A stretch of 9,748 bases of DNA from JAYEIA01 sp034659855 (GCA_034659855.1 JAYEIA010000166.1:1-9748); one strand, 5' to 3'. Numbered from the stretch's first letter, positions 1 through 6,600 are shown. Notes: generated by a model from the sequence alone, not told the origin. Program-made: numbers and translations.

Positions 1-86
1 AATATGGTCTCTGACGGATCTTAAATTGATTGATAAGAATCCCTTGAAGGTCTTAATCCTTGTTTTAGTGGAATATGGTCTCTGAC
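1..86 (-). CRISPR. Leader-proximal end of a CRISPR array
   Basis: A complete 37-nt repeat lies at 50-86 and its last 15 bases recur exactly at 1-15, where the window cuts a second repeat. Between them is one 34-nt spacer (16-49). The array is read on the minus strand: there the repeat begins GTCAGAGACC and ends GGATTAAGAC, so its last eight bases (ATTAAGAC, from 50-57) would form a crRNA 5' tag similar to the ATTGAAAC type of many type I-B and III repeats. The repeat has little internal palindrome, as is usual for those types. A leader with a minus-strand promoter sits directly upstream, which supports the orientation. Only two repeats are visible, but the adjacent Cas1/Cas2 genes make the call secure. 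Subtype is not determinable here. Confidence 0.9.
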
Positions 87-184
87 AGCAACATTTATAA
101 AATCCTTATTTTCAGCTCGTTAACTTTAAAAATTAACGTTTCTTAACATCTCTTAACAGAAATTTAACACTTTTTAAGAGAGTG

Positions 185-215
185 CAAAGATACAACGTTT
201 TTTTTTAAAAGTCAA
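185..215 (-). promoter_or_regulatory. Promoter firing into the CRISPR array
   Basis: On the minus strand TATCTTTG (185-192) matches the Bacteroidetes -7 consensus TAnnTTTG. TTGAC at 211-215 is placed as a -33 element, 18 bases from the -7 box (20 from the TTG core). Transcription would start near 178 and run about 90 nt before the first repeat. The match is by eye. Confidence 0.6.
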
Positions 216-338
216 CCCCTTTTTTTATGTTTTTCAGTACGTCAAAGAACTTCAATTATTTATGTCGCAATGTAATGGTTTTTTTGGTAGTCTCCAAATT
301 TTATATTACACCCATAGATCCGCAAGTCTTTTAGTAAT

Positions 339-410
339 CGCTTGCAGGTGAAATTACCTGCAAAGTACAGGCTGCACCAGCCGGGTGTTTTCATCCGACT
401 GGTATTCTGA
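339..410. repeat. Diverged direct repeat, copy A (with hairpins)
   Basis: Short blocks occur here in the same order and strand as in copy B near 6601-6697: CGCT then TGCAGGTG (339-350), TGCAAA (359-364), GGTGTTTTCA (384-393) and CATCCG followed by A/G and CTG (from 392). Copy A lacks about 40 bp present in copy B between the last two blocks. It folds into two hairpins: an 8-bp stem 342-349/356-363, and an interrupted stem 377-387/392-402 with a TTTT loop. Single blocks could match by chance; the shared order is the reason for the call. Confidence 0.45.
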
Positions 411-433
411 AACTTAATGTCTGACTTGCGAAT

Positions 434-1708
434 TTAAAGTACACGGATATTTACCGCTTCGTTGCTCGCTTTCTGTTTCTTTTTGTCGTACGACGGACGC
501 AATTCAAAACTAACCGGCCTATTTATTGTCGGCTTTTTGCCGCGGAAATTTTTTATCGAAAAATAATGCGATTTTCCATTCGCCCCTTTTATAAAGCCGG
601 CCTTGCCGTGGGCCAATATATTTATTATTTTGCCGGTAAACCGCTCTGTTTGTTCTTCAAGGGTTTGTTGCCACAGTTTTCTCAAGTCCCGGAGCAAACT
701 GTCGGTTTTATGTTCACTGTTTTCGGAAACAAAATTTTTTAATTCTTCACTTATTCGCCAGCCCTTTTCGGTTCGCAAGTTATATTCCAACAGCCTGTGT
801 TTTTGTGCATCTTGAATTTGTTTATTTTCTTCAAAAAATTGGGCAAGCAAACTGTACAAACGCACCTTTTTTGTGGGGTCGCCGTTTTGCAAAGCGGCGT
901 CGCAGGCCGTATTCAATGCTTTTGAATGTTGCCCGTTTTGGCGGTATAGTTCCGATAATTCTTTTTTGAGAAACCATCGGTTTTGGCGTGTCGAAACTTC
1001 TTCGGCTATTTTTACGGCTTCCGCATAGTTTTCTGTCGCTTGCAGCGATAAATAAACCATGCGCTTGAGCCAAACCGCATTATCCGCCCTGAAATGTTTG
1101 ATGGTATGCAAACCTTGTTGGGCGGTTTCACGGGCTTCTTTGTATTGTCCGATTTTGTAGAGTGCTTTGGAACGCAGCAAAAAATATTTTTCGAGTTCGG
1201 AGGGTAATACTATTTTTTTGCCGGTTTTATGAATAAATGTATAGGGCTTGTCCGACAAAAAATCGGGTGTTAATAAGTTGGTGAGTTTTACGCAGTCTTC
1301 CGGCGGCATGTTTTGATGTCCGGCGGCTTTCAGTATCGATAAAGCATAGGGTGCATAAGTATCATCGGGGCGGCACAGTTGAGCGGTGGCTCGAGCGGCT
1401 TTTATCAAAATTTCGGGATTGGTTTTTCCGTCGGCAAATTTTATTTCGGTGTACCATATACTCAATGCATACATCGTTCTGAGAGGGGTAAAGTCTTTAA
1501 ACTGCGGAAAATATTGTCGGCAACGGTTAAGCATCAAGCGATATTGTCGGGTTGCTTTGAGGCATTGTACATGGTGCAGGGCATCGTAGCGGTTGCAGGC
1601 CTCCGGAAATTTGTTGAACAGTTGCCGATATTGTTTTTCGGCTTCCCTGTAATCTTTCTTTTCAAAACAGCTGTCAGCTTCATTTTTGTATTTCCGGAAA
1701 TTGGTCAT
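434..1708 (-). CDS. TPR protein with C-terminal cold-shock-like OB domain, CRISPR-linked
   Basis: This 424-residue protein has no signal peptide and is probably cytoplasmic. Residues 1-300 are helical with TPR-like units, for example around 3-34, 175-205, 215-240 and 248-275 (A-E-K-Q-Y and G-Q-Y-K-E-A-R patterns). Residues 356-424 resemble a cold-shock domain: TGKI at the first strand, KAGFIKG (369-375) in place of RNP1, HYFSIKNF (381-388) in place of RNP2, VSFEL near 399-403, and a final A-x-N-I stretch. Such OB folds usually bind single-stranded RNA or DNA and TPRs bind proteins, so a nucleic-acid-binding adaptor is plausible. It is the last gene before the array leader and lies 102 bp after cas2 on the same strand. 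I chose ATG at 1708; a TTG at 1732 would add eight residues. I know no established name for it. Confidence 0.8.
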   Translation of the reverse strand: MTNFRKYKNEADSCFEKKDYREAEKQYRQLFNKFPEACNRYDALHHVQCLKATRQYRLMLNRCRQYFPQFKDFTPLRTMYALSIWYTEIKFADGKTNPEILIKAARATAQLCRPDDTYAPYALSILKAAGHQNMPPEDCVKLTNLLTPDFLSDKPYTFIHKTGKKIVLPSELEKYFLLRSKALYKIGQYKEARETAQQGLHTIKHFRADNAVWLKRMVYLSLQATENYAEAVKIAEEVSTRQNRWFLKKELSELYRQNGQHSKALNTACDAALQNGDPTKKVRLYSLLAQFFEENKQIQDAQKHRLLEYNLRTEKGWRISEELKNFVSENSEHKTDSLLRDLRKLWQQTLEEQTERFTGKIINILAHGKAGFIKGANGKSHYFSIKNFRGKKPTINRPVSFELRPSYDKKKQKASNEAVNIRVL

Positions 1709-1810
1709 CGTTGTATTTTTTTTGTTGAACAATACTATTCGTCAGCCGTAAAACAGGTAATCGAGCGGTTATTTTTTTATAATTATTTGACTTGAAATCT
1801 TCATTGGGTA

Positions 1811-2302
1811 CTAAAAAAAATGAGTATTCTTATTCTCTTGTATAAAATCAAAATCAATTTGTTGTCCTAATATTTTCATACTGCTCAAAATAGTGTGTTG
1901 CACCGGCACAAAAAGTATGCTGTCGTTGTTCTCGTATATGCCTTGTACTTCTTTTATGGTTTTATGAATTTCCTTATATTGCTTACGTTTCAGCTCGGCC
2001 AAATAGACCGATTTTTGAATACGCACGCAGCCTTTTTTTATCAAATATTTTGCAATTTGGGTTCTTACTTTGTTGTTCTCAATATCATACATTACAAAAA
2101 ATACCATGGTGTCGGGTTTGGATTTAAAATTTTTAACGAGTTTCAGCAATTTTTCAATGCGTTGGCCCAAATCTTCAATTTCATCCAACTGTCGGTGCGT
2201 AGGTTTTGCTGTGCTGTCGGCTTTCAGACCGGCTTTTTTCAGGCGAGTGATTGCTTCAATAAAACTTATTCTCGGATTTTTAGGTTTTTTCTTTCGCGGC
2301 AT
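1811..2302 (-). CDS. cas2: Cas2 with long N-terminal extension
   Basis: Cas2 is the structural partner of Cas1 in the spacer-integration complex. The canonical fold starts near residue 66 of 163: VFFVMYDIENNKVR carries the usual first strand and YDI motif (Asp73), followed by KKGCVRIQKSVYLAEL, the typical G-x-R-x-Q-x-S-V-[FY] segment, and DSILFVPV near 127-134. This core of about 98 residues is the normal length for a whole Cas2. The first 65 residues are extra: a basic start (PRKKKPKNP), a short helix, and a charged helix around 37-60 that may form a coiled coil. The ATG at 2302 is preceded by an A-rich stretch, and no in-frame ATG occurs until the core's own methionine at residue 66, so the extension may be real or the start may be internal. 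It lies 63 bp after the prim-pol gene and probably shares its transcript. Confidence 0.93.
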   Translation of the reverse strand: MPRKKKPKNPRISFIEAITRLKKAGLKADSTAKPTHRQLDEIEDLGQRIEKLLKLVKNFKSKPDTMVFFVMYDIENNKVRTQIAKYLIKKGCVRIQKSVYLAELKRKQYKEIHKTIKEVQGIYENNDSILFVPVQHTILSSMKILGQQIDFDFIQENKNTHFF

Positions 2303-2365
2303 ATTTTTTTATTATTTACTGTCATGTTCGGGATATATCGTCAGAGTATTATTTATACGTTTTTC

Positions 2366-3391
2366 TTAATACAAAAAATCGCATAAAATTTTATAGCACA
2401 AATCTCTGAGTTCCGGGTTAGTGCCTTTTTTGGGCGATTTTACTACCGTAAAACCTCGTTTGCCGAAAAACAAATTAATTTCGGCCGTATGTTTTTTATA
2501 ATCTAATTTTATTTTTTTTCCGTAATTTATATCGCTCACATCGGCGGTGTTGATGCGATGATTTTCGTATAATTTTTTAATTTCTTCCATCACGGTATTG
2601 AGTTTTTCGGGAACAAAAATTTGTTTCTCTTTTTTTGTTTTCAGCTTAGGGTTTAGTTTTTCTTTAATCTCCCGGAAAACATCTGACGGCAACGGATTTT
2701 TATCGGTTGTTTTTTTTGATTGGGGGTGGTCGTTCTGTTTTATAAATAATTCAGCTTGTTGCACTTCGTCCGGGTTATCAAAATTGATAATTGAATGCGT
2801 ATCCACAGCCAAGGCGTTACTGTTAAAGTAAGCCTCCCGGTCGGTACTCAAAAAGCAGGCTCTGGTAACATCAGATGTTCTGCTGTCGATAACGGATTGC
2901 AGACTGTATTTTGCCGCAAATTTTTGAATAAAAGTTTTATAGAATAAGCTGAATTTGTGTCGGTCGTACAATTTTTCTTTCAGTCGAAATAACAGTTTTA
3001 TGCCGTCGCCGCCCGGCGATTCAAAAAGCAGCATAATACGTTCATCTTCGGAAAGTCTCATTTTCAGTTCGGTGATGTTAAAATCGTAATCGCCCACATG
3101 GTCCAGGTCAATAATGAAACTGCCGATCGAGGCAAAATTTTCTTTTTTCCTGTAAGGCGGATTAAAAATTCCGGTGGTAACATACGGGAGATTGACTTTT
3201 TGTTGCCTGTATTTTTTTTCATCAATCGTTTTTATGGTTCGCAGACTGTCAATTTGCGAACTCAAGCTTTTGGCCGGTTTATAAATACTGAAATACAACT
3301 CTTCGGGTTTTATTTTGAGTAATTTGTCGCCCGGCGAGGTGATGCTTTTTCCTTTTTGGAGAAATAAAGAAAATTCTTCGGAATTTGTCAT
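2366..3391 (-). CDS. CRISPR-associated primase-polymerase, BT4734/VirE-N family
   Basis: This 341-residue protein resembles the archaeo-eukaryotic primase superfamily as seen in the BT4734/VirE-N family. The metal-binding D-x-D of motif I is in FIIDLDHV (Asp95, Asp97). Motif II is SPGGDGIKLLFRL (125-137), with Lys132 where classical members have His. Motif III resembles SDVTRACFLSTD (173-184). Upstream, LPYVTTGIFNP is also family-like. Residues from about 220 to 341 form a lysine-rich linker and a separate C-terminal domain (about 285-341) I do not recognise. Prim-pols of this superfamily found beside cas1 and cas2 (CAPPs) are known to prime and extend DNA and are linked to spacer acquisition. 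It is first in a run prim-pol, cas2, TPR-CSD. An intrinsic terminator lies only 21 bp before its ATG. Confidence 0.82.
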   Translation of the reverse strand: MTNSEEFSLFLQKGKSITSPGDKLLKIKPEELYFSIYKPAKSLSSQIDSLRTIKTIDEKKYRQQKVNLPYVTTGIFNPPYRKKENFASIGSFIIDLDHVGDYDFNITELKMRLSEDERIMLLFESPGGDGIKLLFRLKEKLYDRHKFSLFYKTFIQKFAAKYSLQSVIDSRTSDVTRACFLSTDREAYFNSNALAVDTHSIINFDNPDEVQQAELFIKQNDHPQSKKTTDKNPLPSDVFREIKEKLNPKLKTKKEKQIFVPEKLNTVMEEIKKLYENHRINTADVSDINYGKKIKLDYKKHTAEINLFFGKRGFTVVKSPKKGTNPELRDLCYKILCDFLY

Positions 3392-3412
3392 AAAAATAGT
3401 GTTAAGTTTATG

Positions 3413-3436
3413 AAAAAAGGAGGCCTTTCAGCCTCC
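3413..3436 (-). terminator. Intrinsic terminator just before the prim-pol gene
   Basis: On the minus strand a perfect 6-bp GC-rich stem GGAGGC/GCCTCC (3431-3436 with 3419-3424) closes a six-base loop and is followed at once by six T residues (3418-3413). This is a strong Rho-independent shape. It would end the transcript of the beta-barrel gene, whose stop is at 3612. It also lies 21 bp upstream of the prim-pol start, so it could instead work as an attenuator. Confidence 0.8.
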
Positions 3437-3611
3437 GTGCTTTAGGTTGTAGGTTTATTCTTTACTGATGTTTCGCAGTTCATTGTATTGTGCTGATTTT
3501 AATCAAGATAATATGTTATGTAATACTATAACTTGCAGTATCAAGGAAGGGAAACAAATAACTTCGCCTACGCTATCATAGTTTATTTCGTATTCAACCC
3601 TTAATATATTT

Positions 3612-4490
3612 TTAAAACCCAATTTTTATCCCAAAAATTAGACCTAAACTACCAAATGGCAAATTTTGTTTCAATTCTTTATTCGGAAGACCGTCCGGCG
3701 ATGAAGAGTCAGAATAACTGTATTCATCAACAAATTCTGTTTCTTTTTCGTTAGTTGTCATATCCGATAAATTATCTTCTCCGTTATATGATGCTTCTGT
3801 TACTTCACCATTTGTTGGAGCATACGACATATTTATCATGCTAATTTCACCAAATAATAAAATATTACCGCCTAAGGCATAATTAGCACCTACTGCTGTA
3901 TTAAATCCCATAGACAGACCTCCGTTCCATTCTTCTTTATATTTATAAATATTGTCATCATCATTCTCTTCATAGTCATAATGAATAGTTCCCTTTCCTA
4001 TCACTAATCCAAATTTTGCATAAGGATTTATGCCGACCAAACCGGAGGAAATAATCACCGCCGGTGTAATTCTTAACATATTAGATGATAAGGTGTAATC
4101 TGTCAAACTATGGTAGGAAATGTTATCGTAGTAGCCTCTGTAAGTATATTCATATTCACTCCTTGCTTCGGATTCAGCTCCAAGCAGATAGGAAAATCCT
4201 AATTCAGCAGCAAGATTTTTATTAAACATATAGCCAAATGCGCCGTCAAAATTTAATCCTTTTCCAAGCGATACATCAACTTGTTCTTCCGTACAGGATT
4301 CTTGTGAGCTGCCTGAATAAGAAGAGGAATAAACCTCAGTGCTGTTATTAAAGCCGTCTATATTTTGAGCACTCACTGCAAAGCTATACCCGGTGCTGAC
4401 CTTTATGTAAGCTCCTTGCCCGAAAAGGTTATTTGCATAAAATATGCATGCAAAAACTGTAATTAAAGATAATAATTTTAACATTTTCAT
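3612..4490 (-). CDS. Outer-membrane beta-barrel protein
   Basis: This protein of about 292 residues begins with a signal peptide (MKMLKLLSLITVF then a small-residue region) probably cleaved after FGQ at residue 25. Alternating hydrophobic and polar strands rich in aromatics and glycine follow, and the chain ends in GLIFGIKIGF with a terminal Phe, the usual signal for beta-barrel insertion. Long acidic loops (around DYEENDDDNIYKYKEE and the Ser/Glu/Asp stretch near the end) are expected on the cell surface. The size and pattern fit the OMP_b-brl/PorT-like porins of Bacteroidetes; no ligand can be named. I chose ATG at 4490. The open frame runs back to a TTG at 4613, and another ATG at 4520 would give a longer signal peptide. 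It follows the repeat-protein gene on the same strand and interrupts the cas genes. Confidence 0.75.
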   Translation of the reverse strand: MKMLKLLSLITVFACIFYANNLFGQGAYIKVSTGYSFAVSAQNIDGFNNSTEVYSSSYSGSSQESCTEEQVDVSLGKGLNFDGAFGYMFNKNLAAELGFSYLLGAESEARSEYEYTYRGYYDNISYHSLTDYTLSSNMLRITPAVIISSGLVGINPYAKFGLVIGKGTIHYDYEENDDDNIYKYKEEWNGGLSMGFNTAVGANYALGGNILLFGEISMINMSYAPTNGEVTEASYNGEDNLSDMTTNEKETEFVDEYSYSDSSSPDGLPNKELKQNLPFGSLGLIFGIKIGF

Positions 4491-4680
4491 AATAATTAAA
4501 TTTTTAAATTTCTTACTCATATGGCTTTTCAGAATTCGCCCCGTTTTTTTAGTGGTTTCCGGTCTCCTCTGTATTTGATTAAAATTCCGCTTCTCAAACC
4601 AATGCGTCGCCAATTAAAATGAATTAGCTGTGGTTATCTTCTTTGGTTCAAGCTGTTTTATATTTAAACTGTCCTGTATT

Positions 4681-5056
4681 TCATAACCCATCGTCGGAAT
4701 AAGTAGATTTAATATTTCCGTATTTATCCTCTTCCGTAATATTTCCGAAATTATCTTCGGAATAGCTTGATTCAATATTACCGTAAGGGTCGCTTTTTAC
4801 GGTATTTCCGAAATTGTCTTCGGAATACGTAGATTTAATATTTCCGTACTTATCTTCTTCCGTTATATTTCCGAAATTATCTTCGGAATAGGTTGATTCA
4901 ATATTACCGTAAGGGTCTCTTTTTACGGTATTTCCGAAATTGTCTTCGGAATACGTAGATTTAATATTTCCGTACTTATCCTCTTCCGTAATATTTCCGA
5001 AATTATCTTCGGAATAGGTTGATTGAATTTCACCGTAAGGGTCAGTTTTTACAGCA
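4681..5056 (-). repeat. 63-bp tandem DNA repeat inside the secreted-protein gene
   Basis: The coding repeat is visible in the DNA as units of 63 bp, with even closer similarity at 126 bp because A and B units alternate. The segment TATTTCCGAAATT (plus strand) recurs every 63 bp. High DNA identity suggests recent unit gain or loss, so copy number may vary between strains. Confidence 0.85.
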
Positions 5057-5145
5057 TTGCCGGAATCATCAGTTGAAAAAATAATCTGACTGAATCCGAT
5101 CGACGATACAAAAATAAATATCGTTAGGATTAGTAAATGTTTCAT
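4681..5145 (-). CDS. Small secreted protein of 21-residue tandem repeats
   Basis: This 154-residue protein starts with a clear signal peptide (MKHLLILTIFIFVSSIGFSQ). The rest is a tandem array with a 21-residue period; the STYSEDNFGN segment recurs at residues 42, 63, 84, 105, 126 and (partial) 147. Two unit types alternate: one reads ITEEDKYGNIK, the other TVKxDPYGNIE, giving a 42-residue super-repeat. Each unit contains two D-x-[YF]-G-N turns, somewhat like the D-x-x-G-N turns of YD/RHS repeats, although the period differs. The protein is strongly acidic and lacks cysteine and any visible enzyme motif. It may be a periplasmic, surface or matrix structural protein. Its gene precedes the beta-barrel gene by 190 bp, so the two may work together. 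I do not recognise a named family. Confidence 0.8.
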   Translation of the reverse strand: MKHLLILTIFIFVSSIGFSQIIFSTDDSGNAVKTDPYGEIQSTYSEDNFGNITEEDKYGNIKSTYSEDNFGNTVKRDPYGNIESTYSEDNFGNITEEDKYGNIKSTYSEDNFGNTVKSDPYGNIESSYSEDNFGNITEEDKYGNIKSTYSDDGL

Positions 5146-5237
5146 ACAATTAAAAATTTAAAAATTATTGCCTACTCTGTTACAGTTTTCGGCTTCCCTG
5201 AGTTGTGTTTTATTTATAAGCCCGGTCTAAAAAGTAT

Positions 5238-5255
5238 GTTTTATTTTAATAAAAC
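5238..5255. other. AT-rich perfect hairpin downstream of cas1
   Basis: An 18-bp palindrome (8-bp arms GTTTTATT/AATAAAAC around TT) lies between cas1 and the repeat-protein gene. On the minus strand it is followed by ATAC and five T residues, so it may be a weak cas1 terminator. A second inverted repeat (AGAGTTTTA at 5276-5284 with TAAAACTCT at 5306-5314) lies nearby with a long loop. The stems are all A/T apart from their ends and the call is weak. Confidence 0.3.
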
Positions 5256-5370
5256 AAGTTATGTGTTTAATTATCAGAGTTTTATAGATTATTTTACAAT
5301 TAACTTAAAACTCTTATTTTTAGCACTTTAATTTTATAAACTTTCAACTTTATAACTTTTTAAACTGAAC

Positions 5371-6351
5371 TCATTTATTATTAAATTTTAAAAATTTCTG
5401 TGCCAAATTTTGGCAGTATAATTCGATGTGTGTGGCTCGACTTCGACTAATTCCGTTCATTTTTATTTTTTCTTCCAAATAATCGTTGACCGATTGTATA
5501 AAAATTCGTTTGCCTTGTGATTCCAGCCAATAAGCTCCGTCTTTTATGCTGTAACAATCTTCGTCTATAACTTCCTGTTCGGCCAAAGTAAAAACGACAT
5601 AATCTATCCAGACACGAAAAAGTTCAATGATATCGAAGGCCAGAACGGGCCGGTTGTAATCGCTGCGATGAAATACTCCGGAATAGGGATCGATGCCGGA
5701 TTTTATCAAAGCCCCCTCAATTTTTCCGTACAACATACCGTATCCGTAATTCAGCAGCATATTAAAAATATCTTTTGCCGGATGTTTCGACCGCTGTTCA
5801 AAGCGAACACTTTCCGGCAGCATTCCGGACAGCGTTTCAAAATATACTTTTGCAGCAGCTCCCTCCCACCCGCGCAACGACGGAGCAATATCGTTTATTA
5901 GTTGTGCGTTTTGTTCTCTTATTTTCTCTTTGTATGTATTCAGTCGGTTGATACACTTTTCAACAGCCTTTTGGTGTTTGTTGTTGTCCTCAAGAGAAAT
6001 AAGCAGGGCGGCTTGATTGTCTATCTTTCTTACGATAATATCTTTTATCCAATGCACAGCCGATTGAGAAGCCGCAAAATCAATTTGACGGCGACGAATA
6101 TTTGATATTGAACCGTATTTGACACTCCAAAGTCTTCCCATGGGTTTTCCCATACGATCGGTAAATATAACGTCGATTTCGTTATCTACGGCCAATAATG
6201 CCGCATCTGAACTTATGCGTGTTCCTCCGGAAATAGAGATGGTTCTTATTTTGTCGGGATAGATGACTTGTTTGCCCTCGGGGCTGACAACTGCAAATAA
6301 TCCGTTTTCTTTTTGCAGATAGGTGCCGAATGTATTTAAGACAAGATGCAT
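5371..6351 (-). CDS. cas1: Cas1 CRISPR integrase
   Basis: Cas1 is the metal-dependent integrase that, with Cas2, inserts new spacers next to the leader. The 326-residue length is typical. The N-terminal beta domain is recognisable in the segments around TISISGGTRISSDAALL and VIFTDRMGKPMGRL. The C-terminal helical domain keeps all catalytic positions: Glu163 in SLRGWEGAAA, His228 in DPYSGVFHRSDYNRP, and Asp240 with Glu243 in LAFDIIELFR. The protein is therefore expected to be active. It stands apart from cas2, separated by two genes for exported proteins and the prim-pol gene, all on the same strand. The start at 6351 is an ATG preceded by an A-rich stretch; no good promoter was seen upstream. 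The subtype cannot be settled from this protein by eye; the repeat suggests a type I-B or III relative. Confidence 0.96.
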   Translation of the reverse strand: MHLVLNTFGTYLQKENGLFAVVSPEGKQVIYPDKIRTISISGGTRISSDAALLAVDNEIDVIFTDRMGKPMGRLWSVKYGSISNIRRRQIDFAASQSAVHWIKDIIVRKIDNQAALLISLEDNNKHQKAVEKCINRLNTYKEKIREQNAQLINDIAPSLRGWEGAAAKVYFETLSGMLPESVRFEQRSKHPAKDIFNMLLNYGYGMLYGKIEGALIKSGIDPYSGVFHRSDYNRPVLAFDIIELFRVWIDYVVFTLAEQEVIDEDCYSIKDGAYWLESQGKRIFIQSVNDYLEEKIKMNGISRSRATHIELYCQNLAQKFLKFNNK

Positions 6352-6506
6352 GTTGTTTGTTTTGACCTAATATCGGCAAGATTAATACCTAAATATTAAA
6401 ATGCAGTAAATCAGCATATTAATAATCCGGAATTGGTCAAACTTATGTTACCGGGGTCAATTTTTGACTCCCAAAGCTGTGGTCGTGGAATTTAGTTGGG
6501 AGAGAT

Positions 6507-6541
6507 CCGTCTGAGTGCTCCATGTGGTCGGACGGGTTTTT
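6507..6541 (+). terminator. Terminator-like hairpin, no gene assigned
   Basis: An 8-bp stem CCGTCTGA/TCGGACGG (6507-6514 with 6528-6535, one G-T pair) closes a 13-base loop and is followed by G and five T residues on the plus strand. No plus-strand protein gene lies upstream, because cas1 points the other way. It may end a small RNA or be part of a repeated element. Confidence 0.45.
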
Positions 6542-6600
6542 CCGTAACAAAATAAGAGTTTTACTTTAAATGAAGCCCTTAGTCTGTATTCGCATATTAC

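Larger units (their letters stand above)
87..433 (-). promoter_or_regulatory. CRISPR leader and intergenic region
   Basis: This gene-free interval separates the array from the TPR-CSD gene. The part nearest the array (87-215) is very AT-rich and contains the array promoter. It also holds a run of six TTAAC/TTAAG motifs (starts 120, 133, 143, 153, 164, 174) spaced by about one DNA turn. The distal part (about 318-433) is less AT-rich. It contains two hairpins (342-363 and 377-402) and resembles a segment near 6570-6700. Neither hairpin is followed by a clear minus-strand T tract, so I do not call a terminator for the TPR gene. Confidence 0.7.

Noticed and set aside
1379..1795. 138-codon plus-strand open frame opposite the TPR gene
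   Set aside because: It is antisense to a gene with clear TPR pattern and domain structure, and its own translation shows no recognisable motif.
1895..2386. 163-codon plus-strand frame with hydrophobic stretches opposite cas2
   Set aside because: It is the antisense of cas2; Phe/Tyr/Leu-rich runs come from reading A-rich coding DNA backwards.
3612..4613. Longer beta-barrel protein starting at TTG 4613, and a lipoprotein reading of its signal peptide
   Set aside because: The extra residues are hydrophilic and basic and would bury the signal peptide. The Cys in the hydrophobic core has Phe at -2, a poor lipobox.
1..6351. Type III or I-B effector assignment
   Set aside because: The repeat's ATTAAGAC end is suggestive, but no effector gene is in the window and Cas1 cannot be subtyped reliably by eye.
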